A stretch of DNA of 38,404 nucleotides from Symsagittifera roscoffensis (taxonomy: Eukaryota > Xenacoelomorpha > Acoela > Convolutidae): assembly GCF_963678635.1 (NCBI RefSeq), contig NC_087066.1, positions 46,303,225-46,341,628 of the forward strand. The letters run 5' to 3'. The notes under the pieces were generated by a model. The model did not search any database and had not been told where the DNA came from. It was given only the letters and a program-made list of their open reading frames with translations. The position numbers and the translations under genes were made by a program. Shown piece by piece: positions 35,000 through 38,404 of the stretch (positions within the stretch are counted from its first letter, which is position 1; every line of letters starts with the position of its first letter).

Positions 35000-35468
35000 G
35001 ATACTACTACGATAGGGTGGTCCCTTGAAAGTAACCAGGTCCCTTCCTAATATGACACAGGGCTATGAATTGTTTAACAATTATGATCTCAGTATTCAAA
35101 AAATTGTCGCAGTATATTTTCAAACAAATTTTAAAAATGTTCATTTCATAAAACCTCCGCCCTCAACATTTTAAGGTGTAAAACTCAAAAAAAAAATGGT
35201 CAAAATCGAATTTTGATGACAAATCAGCCAATTCAATTATGGTTTTTAAACGGTAAAATAAGTTTAAGCGAGCAAATTTCTCGACATAAAATTTATTAAT
35301 TATTAAAATTTTTAATTTGAAAAGTTTCTGACTCAACATCTTTTGCCAGATTTTTGAAATGAATACTTTATAAGCTAACTAATTTTCAAAATTATATCAT
35401 GCGAAATGCATGCGGGACCTGTCTATCATAGTTGATTTTTCGAGGGACCCTTCTTTCATAGTAGTATC
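35000..35468. mobile_element. MITE-like element with terminal inverted repeats
   Basis: Starts GATACTACTACGATAGGG and ends with CTTTCATAGTAGTATC, the near-perfect inverted complement over about 28 bases. Similarity continues inward (GGTCCCT, then CAGGTCCC on both sides). Total length 469 bp, AT-rich, no ORF. These are properties of a non-autonomous DNA transposon. I could not identify a target-site duplication or the superfamily. Confidence 0.65.
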
Positions 35469-35659
35469 GTTTCATACAATGGAGCATTTACGCCCAGTTT
35501 TTCAATCCTGAGATCATATTTGCAAATCGGTTACTCTCAATACGGTGTATGTGGCCTAAGCAACGTAGTCGACTCGTTGTGACACTGGACGGTTACTGAT
35601 CATTACATCCCAGTATGACTCTGTTCACTACTCTGTCCATGATGAAAATTCCGAGTACA
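35469..35659. other. Spacer, partly a LINE 3' UTR
   Basis: No ORF. It lies immediately downstream (minus sense) of the LINE C-terminus below and may be its 3' untranslated part. Confidence 0.35.
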
Positions 35660-35689
35660 CAGGTTCACAGGTTCACAGGTTCACAGGTT
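35660..35689. repeat. 8-bp microsatellite (CAGGTTCA)n, about 4 units
   Basis: CAGGTTCA repeated from 35660. On the minus strand it overlaps the stop codon of the LINE fragment and its immediate 3' UTR. Confidence 0.85.
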
Positions 35690-35955
35690 AACTTCTGATC
35701 TGTAGGCTTCCCAGGCCTCTGTCGACCAGCTCTTTCTTGGACGTCCATTTCGTCATTTCATAAACGATGCGTCATATATTTCAGACTCCCATAGTTTGTC
35801 TAGTCTTGATTTGAAAACCTGTACACTCTCGCTTGATATTACTGTTTCGGGTAACGAGTTCCAGTCGTTGATGGCTGCAACTGTTAAGAAGTTTTGGCTA
35901 GCAGTAGTTCTGGTCTTCTTGGTCAAACTCTTGAAAGGCTTTCTTCTTGTGTCTC
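35681..35955 (-). pseudogene. Non-LTR retrotransposon C-terminus (minus strand, CR1/Jockey-like)
   Basis: Reading the minus strand from about 35955 gives KPFKSLTKKTRTTASQNF, then LTVAAINDWNSLPETVI, then VQVFKSRLDKLWE, with one internal TGA before a C-terminal tail ending VNL. The WNSLP...V..FK.RLD pattern is a hallmark of the C-terminus of many metazoan LINE polyproteins. It is 5'-truncated and decayed, and of a different type from the LINE that hosts the giant element. Confidence 0.75.
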
Positions 35956-36890
35956 TTGCGTTGAGCGTTTCTTCCGCTCGTCTACTCGCTTTACGCGCTT
36001 TCTTAGCCTCAGCAGTAGGAGCAAAAAATGCCTTGCGCTAAATCTTTGGTTTGGAGCATGTGGATGCAGCATGTGGAATGGCTCCGGAAAATGAAATCCA
36101 AAACACTTGGACCGAGCGAAATTTTGACAGCGAAATTGTAGACTTGATTTTACGACTCGAACCAATGGAAGTAAAAAGATTCAACGCGTTCCAAGATAGA
36201 TTTGGCTCCCAATGGTTGAACGTCATCCCGTGCAAAATTTAAGGTTAAAACTGACAAACCAACAACTCAGAATTGCGATAGGACTTCGATTAAGCTCAAA
36301 AATATGCGAATGTCATAAATTGCGTGTGAGGAAAAGACGTTACCGAGGATGGTTGGCTTGGTCTTTCTTGCCTCAAAAGTGCAGGGCATTCAAACTTGAA
36401 TGCCCTTATAAAGCAGAGTTTATCTTCTACTCAAATTCCGTCTGTTTTAGAACCACGACACCTCTACATGACCAATCAGAAGCGACCAGACGGTTTGACG
36501 CTCGTTCCATGGGCTGTTGGTAAGCAGCTATTGTGGGATGTAACGGTAGCAGACTCCTTAGCTCCTTGTAGGATTAATGATTGGTCTGTTTGTAACCCTG
36601 GTACGGCTGCCACTGAAGCGGAAGAGCGAAAAACCTAGAAGTATAAAGATCTTGTAGATGATGGATATCTTTTTCAACCGGTAGCTTTTGAGATTCAGGG
36701 CGCGGCTGGCTCCAGCACAGAAACCTTTTTGAGCAAGCTTTGTAAGAACATAAGCATATGCACTGAGGAACCCAGAGCAAGCAGCTTTTTAAAAGAGACA
36801 ATCTCCCTGGCAATACAGATTGCGAACGCCGTCTGCGTACTCGGAACAATAAATGATAAAAATAACTTTCGACGAAATTTTTTTGATTTG
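35956..36890 (+). pseudogene. LINE fragment: RT C-terminal region, same family as the host LINE
   Basis: Shifting frames encode LSVSSARLLALRAFLASAVG (35965-36025), LRIAIGLRLSSKICECH (36265-36315), KRPDGLTLVPWAVG...WDVTVADSLAP (36480-36580), TAATEAEERK, then FQPVAFEIQGAAGSS (36674-36718) and ISLAIQIANAVCVLGTIN (36800-36855). This is the best-preserved C-terminal copy of the LINE interrupted at 3011 and 30660, and it establishes what was interrupted. Several frameshifts and a TAG (near 36240) kill it. Confidence 0.75.
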
Positions 36891-37290
36891 TAACATTTGT
36901 ATATTATATTTTCTCGCGTCGAGTTGCGTGTTCTCATTGAAGAAACGTAATCCGTATCAATTTTAATTGAAAACGATTTCAACACTTGTCATCTTGTTTT
37001 ATCTTTATCACTTTCATATCTAGAAAATTCCAAGGATTTTGACTGGAATACGTGATGAAGGGACTCCTGACTGTAACCTCGGTTACTATGATACTTTTGA
37101 CCTTCTGATTACTAAGTGCACTGATTATGTACATGATTACATCAGCACTTGTTGTGACGGTCTTTGGTGCTTAAACTAGGCAATTTTGATATAAACCAAG
37201 TCAAGTAACAATCCAGAACTTCAAAGTTTGAAATGTCACAGCTTAAAGGCCATCAGCCGAGTCGCGCAAAATATTATAATTTCATGCAAA
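36891..37290. other. Intergenic spacer, nothing recognised
   Basis: 400 AT-rich bases with no ORF. Part of 37150-37290 may be a strongly diverged end of the inverted LTR E3, but I cannot align it. Confidence 0.4.
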
Positions 37291-38022
37291 ATAGTGAAAT
37301 CATGGCTGGGTCTCAGTATCCCCAGACCACGAGGTGACTCCTAAAAACAGGTTAGATACTTTTTCACTTTTATTTTACTATATTACAATTGTTTTTGTAC
37401 AGTAGAGAAAATCAACCTATCCATCGGAGATGGATCCACCATTTTCTTAACTTCTAGCTTCTCATAGCCTGAAACTAAAAATTGATATTAAAATTTAAAT
37501 TCATTACATCTCCGGAAGCCAAATTTTTTTGTTTTAAATAGGTCAAGAGTGTGACACCAGACCCTTCCGCTTTCACCAATATCCTTGGAGAAACGTCATC
37601 TTCACAACCAGGAAGGGTTGCTGCCTTCACCTTCAGTCTCCCTCAAACGTTCATTTAAAAACAATTGTAACAGCTCAATCGTTACAATTCGGAAGGCTTC
37701 TTCTCAATGGTCGTTTCGGTAAACGTTACTGCGTTTCGTTCCGATCTCGCTCGTCGTGGTCAATCTCACTTCTACTAGCGAAAATTGCGGTTTTGATTTA
37801 CGCGCTGTTTTTCAGTCTTTGCGAAAATCAAACGGTCACTTGTCATGTACACCCGAATCAAAGTTTGAACATTATTTACTTCGATTCAAAGTTATTTTTC
37901 CGGATTCATCCAATTAGACGATTGTTAACCTCAATACCTCTGAAAAGTCAATTTTCTCGTCAAACTGTTTAAAGAAGATCTCGTTTGCTATACAATTTCA
38001 GTCATTCTGGTCGATAGTCACA
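37291..38022 (-). mobile_element. LTR of related element E3, inverted and diverged
   Basis: On the minus strand the LTR begins TGTGACTATCGACCAGAATG at 38022 and includes GGATCCATCTCCGATGGAT (near 37423-37441) and CACCTCGTGGTCTGGGGATA...GACCCAGCCATGA (37302-37338), all matching E1 and E2. It is more diverged than they are. The far (3') end of the LTR could not be located with certainty. Confidence 0.65.
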
Positions 38023-38404
38023 CACACTCCTGGTACAGCCTCGGTCAATTTCCCCACTGAACTGCGAGTAACTCATCAAAATGGTAAAGTGCCATCAAAC
38101 AGAATATACAAAATGCATCAAAGAATACTATCCACGTTATACTGATTCACTACGTGCTACAAATGGCATCATAATACATCGCTATAGCTTTTTAACTTTT
38201 TCCACTAGTTTGCATTGGATAATATAACTAGAGATAAAATTTGCTTTCTGACTTCCATTGCCAGTTCCTAATTAAGACTTTGTTTCTTATGTGTAAAAGG
38301 TGTTGTGATGCAGGAAGCTTCTGCCAACCATCAAGCTAAAATTGTTCTACCAAGTGTAGTACCTTCCGGAATCTTTTTATCTGTCATCGGTTCTGAGTAT
38401 TAAA
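38023..38404 (-). mobile_element. 3' region of related element E3 (minus strand, runs off the window)
   Basis: Reading leftward on the minus strand: CACCTTTTA, then GGAAGTCAGAAAGC, then GCATCATA/TTTGTAGCAC-type words, aligned with 725-860 of E1, ending in ATTGACCGAGGCTGTACCAGGAGTG just before the LTR. The purine tract has diverged (CCAGGAGTG). No ORF. Confidence 0.6.

Noticed and set aside
35923-36242. Short ORFs on both strands around 35.8-36.2 kb as host genes
   Set aside because: They are shadows or shifted frames of two LINE C-terminal fragments lying head to head.

Overview
This is a metazoan nuclear genomic window, most likely from an invertebrate. It is dominated by transposable elements. 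The evidence is metazoan-type non-LTR retrotransposon remnants, a giant Ty3/gypsy-type LTR retrotransposon, AT-rich non-coding DNA, and no bacterial gene organisation. I cannot name the species. Almost every coding region belongs to a mobile element. The only candidate host sequence is a short four-helix-like (MARVEL-like) exon on the minus strand near 6 kb.

The core is one LTR retrotransposon of about 22.7 kb (LTR 7980-8878 to LTR 29762-30659). Its order is: LTR; a 2.6 kb leader with 69-bp and 14-bp tandem repeats; a coiled-coil gag-N ORF; gag with two zinc knuckles; protease; a damaged reverse transcriptase; RNase H; a long acidic linker; integrase; a macro domain; a 10 kb block of extra ORFs; 3' UTR; polypurine tract; LTR. 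The extra block encodes a macro domain resembling TARG1/OARD1, a coiled-coil protein, an SGNH/GDSL-hydrolase protein that may carry a second degenerate SGNH fold, and several large proteins I do not recognise. Several neighbouring ORFs look like pieces of longer polyproteins separated by 1-base frame changes or TGA codons. This copy is therefore either decayed or carries assembly indels. The LTRs differ at only about five positions in 898, so insertion was recent.

The element sits inside the C-terminal coding part of an older LINE. LINE sequence stops at 3011 (and 7979) and resumes at 30660. A segment holding LINE + 5' LTR + leader + minisatellite is present twice (1939-about 5845 and 6906-about 11175), with about 1.06 kb of other sequence between. 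The simplest reading is a tandem duplication of about 5 kb with one breakpoint in the minisatellite, giving three LTR copies.

Three 3' ends of a related LTR family flank the giant element: 1-1938 (+), 31263-32930 (+), and about 37291-38404 (-). The two plus-strand copies share its polypurine tract almost exactly; the minus-strand copy has a diverged version. All share TGTG LTR starts, and the two plus copies share the GTTACA end. The right arm (30.7-38.4 kb) is a graveyard of at least three further LINE fragments, a 469-bp terminal-inverted-repeat MITE, and short dispersed repeats.
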